Positions 1-8,012 of a DNA stretch of 25,978 bases are shown one piece after another (the stretch's first letter is position 1; each line of letters starts with the position of its first letter). The notes under the pieces were generated by a model. That model saw nothing but the letters and a program-made list of their open reading frames with translations, made no database searches and had not been told where the DNA came from. The stretch is from an uncultured Collinsella sp. (GTDB lineage Bacteria > Actinomycetota > Coriobacteriia > Coriobacteriales > Coriobacteriaceae): NCBI GenBank assembly GCA_900754745.1, contig CAAEEB010000036.1, positions 1 through 25,978 on the forward strand, given 5' to 3'. Made by a program: the position numbers and the translations under genes.

Positions 1-80
1 CCAAGGGCGAGGGCGGCAAGGACATCAACGAAATGAGCACCGCCGAGTACATGAAGTACAAGGCGGAGCAGAGAGGCTAA
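1..80 (+). CDS. Probable capsid scaffold protein, C-terminal end only
   Basis: An open frame enters from the left edge and stops with TAA at 78-80. It encodes about 25 residues, ending in DINEMSTAEYMKYKAEQRG. The position directly before the major capsid gene, and a charged, helical tail of the kind seen at the end of phage scaffold proteins, suggest a scaffold, a protein that templates procapsid assembly and is then lost. The capsid gene starts 9 nt after the stop. With only the last 25 residues visible, the assignment rests mainly on gene order. Confidence 0.55.
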   Translation, partial: KGEGGKDINEMSTAEYMKYKAEQRG

Positions 81-89
81 GGGGTATCT

Positions 90-971
90 ATGTCGAACAC
101 CATCCTTACACCCAACATCATCGCCAACGAGGCGCTGGACGTTCTGCGCACCAACGCCGTCATGGCAAACCTCGTCCACCGCGACTACTCCTCCGAGTTC
201 GTCGCAGGCGTGGGCGACACCATCACCGTCCGCAAGCCCGCCACCTTCGAGGCCAAGGAGTTCACTACCGAGGTCGAGGTGCAGGACGCCACGGAGGGCA
301 AGGTTCCCGTCAAGATGGACAAGCTGCTCGACGTGACGTTCGCCGTCACGTCCAAGGAGCTGACGATGGGCATCGTCGACTTCTCCGCACAGTTCCTCGT
401 CCCCGCGATGCAGGCCTTCGCCGACAAGATCGACGGCTACCTGCTCTCGCTCGAGAAGGACGTCACGAACCGCGTCGATCACGCCAAGGGCGCCATCGCC
501 GTTGCGGACATCATCGCCGCCCGCAAGTTCCTCGTGGACGCCAAGGCGCCCTCCACGGAGCGCCGCTTCGTCTACGGCTCCCAGGCCGAGGCTGACCTGC
601 TCAACACCGAGGCGTTTACCAACGCCTCCGCCGTCGGCGACAACGGCACCGCCCTCAAGGAGGCATCGCTCGGCCGCAAGTACGGCCTCGACTTCTACTG
701 CGACCAGAACGTGCAGAAGACCACGGCGGAGACGGCCAACTACACGCCGTCCATCGCGTTCCACAAGAACGCCTTCGCGCTCGTGACCCGCCAGCTCGAG
801 ATGCCGCTCGGCGCCCCCAAGGCGTTCTCAACCTCCTACGACGGCTTCGGCCTGCGCGTCGTGCAGGGCTACGACCAGAAGACCAAGACCGACACCGTCT
901 CCATCGACATGCTCTGCGGCGTCAAGACCCTCAGCCCCGAGCTCGCCGCCGTCATCACCGATAAGCGATAG
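90..971 (+). CDS. Major capsid protein, P22 coat (gp5)-like
   Basis: The protein has 293 residues. Its N-terminus (MSNTILTPNIIANEALDVLR, then a segment reading VGDTITVRKP) is typical of the P22 coat protein family, which builds the icosahedral shell on a HK97-type fold. The rest alternates beta-rich segments with the helical stretch around residues 110-170, without membrane segments. It lies between the probable scaffold and the head-tail connectors, the standard capsid position. The start at 90 is preceded by AAGGGG at 79-84. It is shorter than P22 coat itself (about 430 residues), as is common for family members in phages of Gram-positive bacteria. Confidence 0.87.
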   Translation: MSNTILTPNIIANEALDVLRTNAVMANLVHRDYSSEFVAGVGDTITVRKPATFEAKEFTTEVEVQDATEGKVPVKMDKLLDVTFAVTSKELTMGIVDFSAQFLVPAMQAFADKIDGYLLSLEKDVTNRVDHAKGAIAVADIIAARKFLVDAKAPSTERRFVYGSQAEADLLNTEAFTNASAVGDNGTALKEASLGRKYGLDFYCDQNVQKTTAETANYTPSIAFHKNAFALVTRQLEMPLGAPKAFSTSYDGFGLRVVQGYDQKTKTDTVSIDMLCGVKTLSPELAAVITDKR

Positions 972-979
972 GCGCAGAG

Positions 980-1396
980 ATGCTCGAGCAGGTGCTTCTG
1001 TCGCTGCGCAACTGGTTCGTCGCGGGCAAGTGCACGGGGCGCGTCCGCATCGGGGGCGGCCGCCTCGTGCCGCCCGCGGGGCTCGACCTCAAGGACGGCC
1101 AGTACATCCGCATCACGGGCTCGACATTCAACGACGGGCTGCACTCATGGCCCTACAACGGCCTCACGGACGAGGAGTTCGTCGGCACGGTCTGGGCGCT
1201 CGCCATCCCGCAGGCCGTGGTCGACCTCGCTGACGAGATCGCGGCGTGGCAGACCGAGCACGCCAAGGAGCTGGACAGCCCGTATGCATCCGAGAGCTTC
1301 GGCGGCTACAGCTACACGCGCGTCGGCGGCGACGGCTCGCCAATCACGTGGCGACAGCAGTTCAAGGCACGTCTCGACCCTTGGAGAAAGCTGTGA
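980..1396 (+). CDS. Head-tail connector (adaptor-like) protein
   Basis: The protein has 138 residues and lies immediately after the capsid gene, where siphoviruses encode the adaptor ring that binds below the portal. The N-terminal segment MLEQVLLSLRNWF is followed by a beta-rich part (GRVRIGGGRLVPPAGLDLKDG, residues about 20-40, and QYIRITGS) and a helical stretch VVDLADEIAAWQTEHAKEL near residue 80. The C-terminus (YSYTRVGGDGSPITWRQQFKARLDPW) resembles the ends of several phage connector proteins. Its stop overlaps the GTG start of the next gene. The ribosome binding site (GCAGAG) is weak, which suggests coupling to the capsid gene 8 nt upstream. The role is inferred from position and size. 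Confidence 0.6.
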   Translation: MLEQVLLSLRNWFVAGKCTGRVRIGGGRLVPPAGLDLKDGQYIRITGSTFNDGLHSWPYNGLTDEEFVGTVWALAIPQAVVDLADEIAAWQTEHAKELDSPYASESFGGYSYTRVGGDGSPITWRQQFKARLDPWRKL

Positions 1397-1746
1397 GCCG
1401 CCTGTACGAGCGCATGGCGGTGGCGTGCGCGAGGCTCGTCTCAAACACCGAGCCCGACGGCGAGGGCGGCTTCAAGACCGTCCTCGCCGTAGGCGACGGC
1501 TTCACGGCGGCGATTGTGCGCGACAGCTCGACGGCCTCGCGCATCGCGGAGCACGACGGCGTGAGGAACGTCTACACCGTGACCACCGACGAGCCGCTGC
1601 GGTACGGCGACCTCTTCCAGCGTGCGTTCGACGGGCAGGTATTCCGCTGCACGTCGAACGCGGACGACGGCGCCGCGCCGTGCTGCGCGTCGTTCAGCTT
1701 CGGCCAGTGCAGCGCGGAGGAGTGGGAGGTGCCGGATGGCGACTAA
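1393..1746 (+). CDS. Small head completion (stopper-like) protein
   Basis: I place the start at the GTG of 1393, which overlaps the previous stop (GTGA), giving 117 residues; an ATG seven codons on (1414) is the alternative. Upstream extensions of this frame only antisense-read or shadow the previous gene. The protein begins SRLYERMAVACARL and is then beta-rich with four Cys near its C-terminus (CTSNADDGAAPCCASFSFGQC). Four Cys in a small structural protein is unusual, but no regular zinc-knuckle spacing is seen. Position second after the capsid matches head-closure (stopper) proteins. No family is recognised from the sequence itself. Confidence 0.55.
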   Translation: MSRLYERMAVACARLVSNTEPDGEGGFKTVLAVGDGFTAAIVRDSSTASRIAEHDGVRNVYTVTTDEPLRYGDLFQRAFDGQVFRCTSNADDGAAPCCASFSFGQCSAEEWEVPDGD

Positions 1747-2104
1747 GGCGGCAGCGCTGCAGGCGTGGCTCGAGGGCTTCGGGCTGCCCGTGTACCGCGA
1801 CTCGGCGGTGCCGGGCGAGGCGAAGATGCCCTACATCACCTACGACCTGCCGACCGCGGCATTCGGCACGCAGTGCAACTCCGAGGTGAACCTCTGGTTC
1901 CGTACATCGTCCGAGGCCGCGCCCAACTCCAAGGCCGAGGAGGTCGCCCGGGCGTTGGGACTGTCGGGCGTGTTGCTGCCGTGCGACGGCGGCGGCATGT
2001 GGGTGATGCAGGGCGAGCCGTTCTGCAACGCCATGGCCGACGAGGACAACGCCGTGAAGCGCCGAATCATCAACCTGACCATTGAGTACATGACCAGCTA
2101 CTAG
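1736..2104 (+). CDS. Tail completion (terminator-like) protein
   Basis: The protein has 122 residues from the ATG at 1736, which overlaps the end of the preceding gene by 11 nt. It starts with a helix (ATKAAALQAWLEGFGLPVYR), followed by a YITYDLP strand and NLWFRTSSEAAPNSKAEEVARALG, and ends RRIINLTIEYMTSY. This alternation of one N-terminal helix, strands, and a long helix is typical of tail terminator or neck proteins that cap the tail tube and dock it to the head. It directly precedes the tail tube gene, as expected. The role is inferred from position, size and this pattern. Confidence 0.6.
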   Translation: MATKAAALQAWLEGFGLPVYRDSAVPGEAKMPYITYDLPTAAFGTQCNSEVNLWFRTSSEAAPNSKAEEVARALGLSGVLLPCDGGGMWVMQGEPFCNAMADEDNAVKRRIINLTIEYMTSY

Positions 2105-2112
2105 GAGGTCAT

Positions 2113-2682
2113 ATGTCTAAGTTCACGCGCATCCCCGAGAACACGTTCAAGGAGATCGTCATCAACGCGGGCCTGCTCGCCACGAATTTCAACCCCAAGA
2201 CCGCCGAGGTCGCGGAGTCCGAGCTGATGGGCGCGACGAGCGGCGGAACCAGCTTCGCCGCCACGCCCAGCTTCATCGACTACGGCGAGGGCATCGACAA
2301 CTGCCCCGCCAACACGATGGAGCTCAAGCGCATCGACAGCATCGAGGCCAAGCTGAGCGGCACCTTCGTAACGCTGAACACCGCGCTCGGCAAGAAGCTC
2401 GCAGCCGCAGCCGACGAGACCGAGGGGAAGATCGTCCCGCGCTCCGCGCTCTCGGAGGAGGACTTCGCCGATATCTGGCTCATCGGCGATTGCTCGGGCG
2501 AGAACGGCAACGGCTATATCGCCATCCGCCTCATCAACGCGCTCAACACGGGCGGTCTGCAAATCACGACGCAGAACAAGGCTAAGGGCCAGTTCGCGTT
2601 CGAGTTCACGGGCCACTACTCAATCAAGAACCCTGAGATCGTGCCCTACGAGCTGTATATCAAACAGGAGATTGGAGCCTAA
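2113..2682 (+). CDS. Major tail (tube) protein
   Basis: The protein has 189 residues and polymerises to form the tail tube, by gene order. A very strong ribosome binding site, AGGAGG at 2103-2108, overlaps the preceding stop and sits 4 nt before the ATG, fitting a protein needed in many copies. The sequence has an N-terminal strand region (FKEIVINAGLLATNFNP), a central charged loop and C-terminal strands (KGQFAFEFTGHYS, EIVPYELYIKQE) typical of Gram-positive siphovirus tube proteins. It is followed 2 nt later by the tail chaperone gene, which is the standard arrangement. Confidence 0.82.
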   Translation: MSKFTRIPENTFKEIVINAGLLATNFNPKTAEVAESELMGATSGGTSFAATPSFIDYGEGIDNCPANTMELKRIDSIEAKLSGTFVTLNTALGKKLAAAADETEGKIVPRSALSEEDFADIWLIGDCSGENGNGYIAIRLINALNTGGLQITTQNKAKGQFAFEFTGHYSIKNPEIVPYELYIKQEIGA

Positions 2683-2684
2683 CC

Positions 2685-3110
2685 ATGAAGATGGAGAACC
2701 TTAACGCCGACGAGTTCCAGAACGCCATGTGCCTGTTGGCGGACGTGGCGGAGGACGTCATGAACGGCGAACTCGGCGCAAAGGCAAAGGCCTCCTACGC
2801 CAAGTTCCGCTCCGACTCCGCCAAGGCCAAGGCCAAGGCGACCGCCAAGGCGAAGGGCGACCCCGAGGCCGCGAAAGCAGCCGCCACCGCCGAGGTCAAC
2901 GGCCTCGCTGTGGACATGGCGGCGGGTCTTCTGCCCGACGTGCTGCGCCAGGGCGGCGAGATCAGCTACAAGCTGCTCGCCGCACTCGACGGCCAGACGC
3001 TCGAGGAGTACAAGGCCGACTTCACCGTCAAGAAGTGGGTGAACGACATCAAGGATGCCATCGACGGCATCGACGGCATCAAGGACATCCTGGCTCCTTT
3101 TTTTGGATAG
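2685..3110 (+). CDS. Tail assembly chaperone, short form (gpG-like)
   Basis: The 141-residue protein lies between the tube and tape measure genes, where phages encode the chaperone that coats the tape measure during tail assembly. It is helical and lysine/alanine-rich in the middle (residues about 40-65, a run of KAK repeats). The C-terminus ends PFFG and stops with TAG at 3108-3110, directly after a run of seven T (3098-3104). The frame of the T run is T-TTT-TTT, a canonical slippery heptamer for -1 frameshifting, so some ribosomes should continue into the longer form ending at 3400. A GGAG site precedes the ATG. Confidence 0.82.
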   Translation: MKMENLNADEFQNAMCLLADVAEDVMNGELGAKAKASYAKFRSDSAKAKAKATAKAKGDPEAAKAAATAEVNGLAVDMAAGLLPDVLRQGGEISYKLLAALDGQTLEEYKADFTVKKWVNDIKDAIDGIDGIKDILAPFFG

Positions 3111-3400
3111 CCGCCGAGGACCCATCTCACATATGGCTCTGTCTGGGCGAGTACGTCGGGCCACGGCGTGCTCGCCCTTTCTCTAGGTACATGGTCGCGC
3201 GGTGGCGCGAGCGGGACGAGCGGGAGGCGTTCCGCGTGTACCTGAGCGAGTCGGTGCGCCTCATGGCGCAGGGGAAGTGGATCAAGGAGCCATTCCTGAG
3301 CGTCGTCAACGGGGGCGACAGGTCCGAGGCGGAGGACACGCGCAGCGGCGACGAGATCGCCGCAGACATCATCGAGCGGATGGGATTGAAGGTGGTCTAG
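2685..3400 (+). CDS. Tail assembly chaperone, frameshifted long form (gpGT-like)
   Basis: The frame that lies at -1 relative to the short chaperone is open past its stop and continues to TAG at 3398-3400. Slippage at T-TTT-TTT (3098-3104) would join 140 residues of the short form to 98 more beginning WIAAEDPSHIW, giving about 238 residues (join 2685-3104 with 3104-3400). The added part is charged and helical (RYMVARWRERDEREAFRVYL, then residues reading RLMAQGKWIKEPF), like T domains that bind the tape measure. The tape measure GTG begins right after its stop. An ATG at 3191 in the same frame could start the tail part alone, but it has no good ribosome binding site. Confidence 0.8.
3098..3104 (+). 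promoter_or_regulatory. Slippery heptamer for -1 ribosomal frameshift
   Basis: Seven T occupy the last two full codons of the short tail chaperone plus the preceding base, in phase as T TTT TTT. This fits the X XXY YYZ rule exactly. The zero-frame stop follows two codons later (3108-3110). The -1 frame is open for 98 codons. The slip direction and its place between tube and tape measure match the conserved frameshift of tailed phages. Confidence 0.85.
3145..3177 (+). other. Strong 14-bp hairpin inside the frameshifted chaperone extension
   Basis: The arm GGGCGAGTACGTCG (3145-3158) pairs with CGGCGTGCTCGCCC (3164-3177), two of the pairs being G-U, leaving a 5-nt loop. TTTCTCT follows. It lies 40 nt after the slippery site, farther than usual stimulators, and inside coding sequence of the T extension. 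It could be a weak terminator that lowers tape measure expression, a ribosome-pausing element, or chance in GC-rich DNA. Only the pairing is seen. Confidence 0.5.
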
Positions 3401-5824
3401 GTGAACCTTCTCGACCTGATGATTAAGGTCGGCCTCAAGGACGAGGCCAGCGGCAAGGCGGAGGGCGTGGCCTCGAAGGTCGTGGGCACGCTCGGCAAGG
3501 CCGGAGCGACCGTTGCCAAGGCGGTAGGCGTGGGCGTCGCCGCCGTGGGGGCGGGCGTCGCTGCCGTCACGGGCATGAGCATGAACGCATACGCCGCATA
3601 CGAGCAGAACGTCGGCGGCATCCAGAAGATATTCGGCAACATGGGCAAGTCCCTCGAGGACTACGCCGCCATGACCGGCCAGACCGTCGAGCAGTGCTCC
3701 GGTAAGTGGGAGCAGCTCGAGCAGGCCCAGACGACGGTGCTGGCCAACGCCGACCGCGCCTACATAACGGCCGGCCTGAGCGCCAACCGGTACATGGAGC
3801 AGGTGACGGGCTTCTCGGCCTCGCTCGTCAAATCGCTCGGCGGCGACACGGTCAAGGCCGCCGAGTACGCCAACACGGCAATGGTCGACATGAGCGACAA
3901 CGCGAATACCTTCGGCACGGCGATGGAGGACCTCCAGAACGCCTACCAGGGCTTCGCGAAACAAAACTACACGATGTTGGATAACTTGAAGCTCGGCTAC
4001 GGCGGCACCAAGGAGGAGATGCAGCGCCTCGTCAAGGATGCGCACGCCGTCAACTCCGCCGTGGATGAGTCGAGCCTGTCCTTCGACAACATCGTGCTAG
4101 CCATCCACACGATGCAGGAGCAGATGCAGATCGCCGGCACGACCTCGCGCGAGGCCGCGACGACCATCGAGGGCTCCTGCAACATGGCCAAGGCCGCCTG
4201 GGAGAACTGGGTGACGGAGCTGAGCAAGGACGACGCCGACATGGGCAAGCTCACCGAGGAGCTGTTACAGTCGGTCGAGACGGCGGCCTCAAACGTCGTC
4301 CCGCGCGTTGCGACCATCGTCGGCACGGCGTTGTCGCAGCTACCGAGCCTTGTCACGTCGGTCGGTCCCGTGCTCGGACAGGCGTTCGTCGACATTTTCA
4401 CGCAGGCGCTCGGCAGCGCGGCTGAGGCCGTGCCCGGGCCCATGGGCGACATCCTCTCCGCCGTGTCTGACGGCGTGGACGAGATCGGCGAGCGCTTCAA
4501 GGGCCTTGGCGAGATCTGGGCGGTTGGGGACAACCCGTTGGAGTCGCTGCACCTCGCCATGACCTACGGGCTGACGCTGCTCGACGGCGACCTGTCCACG
4601 CTGCAGGAGAACATCACCTCATCGCTGCCCGGCATCGCCGAGGGCTTCGCCGACGTGGGCGGCGAGATCGTTCCCAAGATCGCCGAGGGAATCGAGATGG
4701 GGCTGTCTTTCCTCTCCGAGACGGCGGCGTCGCTCATGACATCGCTCGGCGGCTACCTGTCCGAGAACCTGCCCTCCATCATGGAGAGCGGCCTGCAGAT
4801 TCTCACCGGTCTCTCCGAGTCCATAGCCGAGAACGTGGGCGTTCTGGCAGAGGGCGCGGCGAACCTCATCGTCGGCTTGGCGCAGGGTATCGCCGACAGC
4901 CTGCCGACGCTCATCGAGCAGGCCCCGGTCATCGTGCAGAACCTCGCCAGCGCGATCAACGACAACGCGCCGATACTGCTCGGTGCCGGCATCCAGGCAA
5001 TCGTGACGCTGGCGCTTGGCATCGTGCAGGCGATACCGACGCTCATAGCCAACATACCTGCAATCTTCTCGGCCTTCGTCTCAGCGTGGTCGGCGCTCGA
5101 CTGGCTGAGCCTCGGCCGCAACGCCATCACGTTCCTCGGCAACGGAATCGCGAACATGGCCGGCTTCGTGCGCACGTGCGGCACCAACATCGTGTCCGCC
5201 ATCCGCGGTGCCATCGCCAACCTGCCGGCGACGCTTGCCGGAATCGGGCGCAGCGGAATCAGCAGCCTCGGCTCAGCCATCAGCGGCGCGGTCGGCTTCG
5301 TGACCTCGGCTGCCGCCAATATCGGCAGCTCCATCGTGAGCGCCCTGGCGTCAATCCCGGGCCGCGTGGTCTCCATCGGCTCGCAAATCGTTCAGGGAAT
5401 CGCCAGTGGAATCAGCGGCGCGGCCGGCGTGGTCGTCAACAAGATAACCGGCGTGGTCGGCGGCGCCATCGACGCGGCCAAGAACCTGCTCGGCATCCAC
5501 TCGCCCTCGCGCGTGTTCCGCAAGATATTCGGCTACGTGATGCAGGGCGCGGCCCTCGGCATCGACGACACGGCGGACGAGCCGGTTAAGTCCATGAGGT
5601 CGGCGGTGCGCAACGTCGAGAAGGCCGCCGTGTTCGGTGTGAGCGTTACCGGCGGCGGAGCATACGGATCGACCGTCTACGGCGCCAGCGGCGTCGCGGG
5701 CGGCGGCAACGTTTACAACCTCTACCTCGACAGCGACCTGCTGGGCGTCGACGGGCGCGTGGCCTCCGCCTTCAGGAGCTTCGTCGCGGCGGTGGAGCAG
5801 AGCATGGCGATGGGGGTCGCGTAG
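3401..5824 (+). CDS. Tail tape measure protein
   Basis: The longest gene of the prophage encodes 807 residues from a GTG directly adjacent to the chaperone stop, with AAGGTGG upstream. The N-terminal part (about 1-60) is Ala/Gly/Val-rich and hydrophobic, then a region typical of tape measure proteins follows (YAAYEQNVGGIQKIFG near residue 66, then FSASLVKSLGGDTVKAAEYA). Residues about 530-690 are a long run of hydrophobic, Gly/Ala/Ile-rich helices. The segment LLGIHSPSRVFRKIFGYVMQ near residue 700 is a hallmark of the tape measure C-terminus. By the rough rule of 1.5 Angstrom per residue the tail would be about 120 nm. It sets tail length and may assist DNA entry. Confidence 0.92.
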   Translation: MNLLDLMIKVGLKDEASGKAEGVASKVVGTLGKAGATVAKAVGVGVAAVGAGVAAVTGMSMNAYAAYEQNVGGIQKIFGNMGKSLEDYAAMTGQTVEQCSGKWEQLEQAQTTVLANADRAYITAGLSANRYMEQVTGFSASLVKSLGGDTVKAAEYANTAMVDMSDNANTFGTAMEDLQNAYQGFAKQNYTMLDNLKLGYGGTKEEMQRLVKDAHAVNSAVDESSLSFDNIVLAIHTMQEQMQIAGTTSREAATTIEGSCNMAKAAWENWVTELSKDDADMGKLTEELLQSVETAASNVVPRVATIVGTALSQLPSLVTSVGPVLGQAFVDIFTQALGSAAEAVPGPMGDILSAVSDGVDEIGERFKGLGEIWAVGDNPLESLHLAMTYGLTLLDGDLSTLQENITSSLPGIAEGFADVGGEIVPKIAEGIEMGLSFLSETAASLMTSLGGYLSENLPSIMESGLQILTGLSESIAENVGVLAEGAANLIVGLAQGIADSLPTLIEQAPVIVQNLASAINDNAPILLGAGIQAIVTLALGIVQAIPTLIANIPAIFSAFVSAWSALDWLSLGRNAITFLGNGIANMAGFVRTCGTNIVSAIRGAIANLPATLAGIGRSGISSLGSAISGAVGFVTSAAANIGSSIVSALASIPGRVVSIGSQIVQGIASGISGAAGVVVNKITGVVGGAIDAAKNLLGIHSPSRVFRKIFGYVMQGAALGIDDTADEPVKSMRSAVRNVEKAAVFGVSVTGGGAYGSTVYGASGVAGGGNVYNLYLDSDLLGVDGRVASAFRSFVAAVEQSMAMGVA

Positions 5825-5825
5825 T

Positions 5826-8012
5826 ATGGCGCAGGGAAACTGGGTTCAAGGCAGAGGCGCTTACGGCCTGTACTGCTGGTGCGCGTACGTGGACGTTGCT
5901 GAGGTTGGGCGTACCGACACCACGGTGACCTACCGTGTCACGCACGGCTACGGCACGCGCTACGCCATCGACTGCTACGCAAACGGCAGCTCGTCGGCGG
6001 GCGGCTCGTGGAACGGCTCGGTATACTCGACGAACAACTCCGACTGGGTATGGGTGCAGTGCACGTCGCGCGACGTCGAGCTCGCGCGCGGCAACGGCGA
6101 CGCCTACAACCACACCTTCACGGGCCAGATTAACGTCACGGGCGGCTTCGGCAACGGAACGTCCAACGCCTCCAATACCGTCACGGTCCCGTGCCGTGCC
6201 TACCACACGCCGCACACGCCGAAGAACATCAGGGCGGAGCGCCTGAGCGACACCAGCGCGAAGGTCAGCTGGGACGTCGACTACACGGGCATGAACGGCG
6301 ACTACCCCTGGTCGACCGTGACCGTCGGCGTGGTGAAGAACGTCCCGGGGAAGTTCACCGACGTCGGCACCGTCAGTTGGGATACCACGAGCCACACCTA
6401 CAACGGCCTCGAGCCGGGCTGCATGTATATCTTCTCTGCCAAGGCGACGGGCCCCGGCGGCACGTCGGACTACGGCGTGAGCGCGCCGGCGATCTACACC
6501 ACGCCGACGGCGCTCGGCATGCTCGAGGCCGTCAAGGCGGAGGCGGCGAAGGTCGTGCTCAAGGGGCACGACGCACCGGCCTTCGTCGACAGTTGGGAGT
6601 TCCAGCTCACGACCGACGGTGGAAAGACGTGGGTCGATGCGGACGTAAACGCCTCTTGGGAGGACGAGGAGGCACCGGCGGGTACGGTGCGCTACCGTGC
6701 CCGCGCGGTCAAGAGCGGCCTCAAGGGTCCGTGGACGGAGTCAAACGAGGTCACGACAATATGCCCGCCGTTGGCCCCGTCTATCAAGGGCGTGTCTGTG
6801 GCATATGCCACGGGCACGAAAGCCTCGGTCGAATGGGTGCCGAACCATCCAGACGGCTCGACGCAGACCTCGGCAGAAGTTGAGATCACGACCCCTGCAG
6901 GTCCAGTGACCGCTGAGGTCGAGGGAACGACCACACGCCATACGCTGCCGACAGACACCAAGGGTACATATAAGGTACGCGTGCGCACCAAGGGCCTCGA
7001 CGAGGATTGGGGCGCTTGGTCGAGCGCGGTCGCCTATACCGTGGCGGACGCGCCGCAGGCGTATTTCACCGATCCGGCGCAGGATTGGGCAACACTTCAC
7101 TCGGTGCCACACATGTTCATATGGGAGATCAACGACGAGACGGGTGTCAGCCGCCAACAGCTGGTGCTTTACGACATTCACAACAACCAACTGTGGGCTG
7201 GTGTGCTGGACAAGGACGTGCGCTCGTTTAACCTCGGTTATGCGCAGCACGCTTTCGTCAATCACGAGGCCTATAGGGTCGTACTTATTGTCACGGCTGG
7301 CTCGTCGCTATCGGTCGCCGCCTCGAGAAACTTCCAGACCGATTGGACGCCTCCGGCAAAGCCGTCGCTCAACGTGTTCGTTGACGATAGGCTCGGCTGC
7401 CAGTTGGCGGTATTCCCGGGCGCACCGGAGAGCGAGGACACGCCTGACACGGACTACTTCACCGTATCGCGCGTCCTTCCCGATGGTTCAACCCTGCAGC
7501 TGGGGTCGCACCTCACGGCAGGCGAGGGCGCTGGCGACCCGTTGCCACCGCTCAATTCGGAGTTCGAGTACGTTGCCGTCGCCTACGCCGCCACGGGGGT
7601 CAGCTCGACGACGCGGGTCAAGACGACCGTGGCGAGCCGTGCGGTGGCGTTCAACTGGGGCGCTGGCGCGGAGAGGTCGTGGCTGGGACGTTACCTTAAG
7701 GACGGTTCGAGCCGCAAGGTGACGCATGGCTATGAGATGCTGCATTTCGCCGACGGCGGCGACGGCCTGCCCGTCTCGTACGGAATCAACGAGAGGGACG
7801 TCAAGGACAGCATGAACTTCCTGCTGCTCGACGAGGCGGACTACAAGGCCTTCCTCGAGATTATGGACACGGCGGGACGCTTCTGGGTGCGCGACCTGTA
7901 CGGCGCGAGGTTCCGCGCTCGCCTCGGTTGCAGCGTGAAGCGTTCGAGTGGCGCATGGGTGGCTTCTTGCGACCCGACGTGGGAGACATGGGAGGAACCA
8001 GCTAATGGCTGA
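5826..8012 (+). CDS. Tail protein with fibronectin type III-like repeats
   Basis: The protein has 728 residues and follows the tape measure by one nucleotide. An aromatic and Gly/Ser/Asn-rich beta domain (about 1-125) is followed by a series of FN3-like modules: about 131-227 (begins TPKNIRAERLSDTSAKVSWD), 231-313, 318-410, and two less clear ones to about 610. A distinct C-terminal domain (about 620-728) is globular and has no recognisable motif. FN3 modules in tail proteins are thought to help adhesion to carbohydrate or cell surface. The position is that of a distal tail or tail-tip protein. The stretch about 6780-7500 uses more A/T-ending codons than either side, hinting at module exchange. 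Confidence 0.75.
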   Translation: MAQGNWVQGRGAYGLYCWCAYVDVAEVGRTDTTVTYRVTHGYGTRYAIDCYANGSSSAGGSWNGSVYSTNNSDWVWVQCTSRDVELARGNGDAYNHTFTGQINVTGGFGNGTSNASNTVTVPCRAYHTPHTPKNIRAERLSDTSAKVSWDVDYTGMNGDYPWSTVTVGVVKNVPGKFTDVGTVSWDTTSHTYNGLEPGCMYIFSAKATGPGGTSDYGVSAPAIYTTPTALGMLEAVKAEAAKVVLKGHDAPAFVDSWEFQLTTDGGKTWVDADVNASWEDEEAPAGTVRYRARAVKSGLKGPWTESNEVTTICPPLAPSIKGVSVAYATGTKASVEWVPNHPDGSTQTSAEVEITTPAGPVTAEVEGTTTRHTLPTDTKGTYKVRVRTKGLDEDWGAWSSAVAYTVADAPQAYFTDPAQDWATLHSVPHMFIWEINDETGVSRQQLVLYDIHNNQLWAGVLDKDVRSFNLGYAQHAFVNHEAYRVVLIVTAGSSLSVAASRNFQTDWTPPAKPSLNVFVDDRLGCQLAVFPGAPESEDTPDTDYFTVSRVLPDGSTLQLGSHLTAGEGAGDPLPPLNSEFEYVAVAYAATGVSSTTRVKTTVASRAVAFNWGAGAERSWLGRYLKDGSSRKVTHGYEMLHFADGGDGLPVSYGINERDVKDSMNFLLLDEADYKAFLEIMDTAGRFWVRDLYGARFRARLGCSVKRSSGAWVASCDPTWETWEEPANG

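Noticed and set aside
3191..3400. Independent translation of the chaperone extension from ATG 3191
   Set aside because: No adequate ribosome binding site, and the exact slippery heptamer plus open -1 frame explain its expression better.
2966..4045. 359-residue minus-strand open frame across the tail chaperone and tape measure
   Set aside because: His/Arg/Leu-rich shadow of the plus-strand genes; it runs against the phage operon and has no domain.
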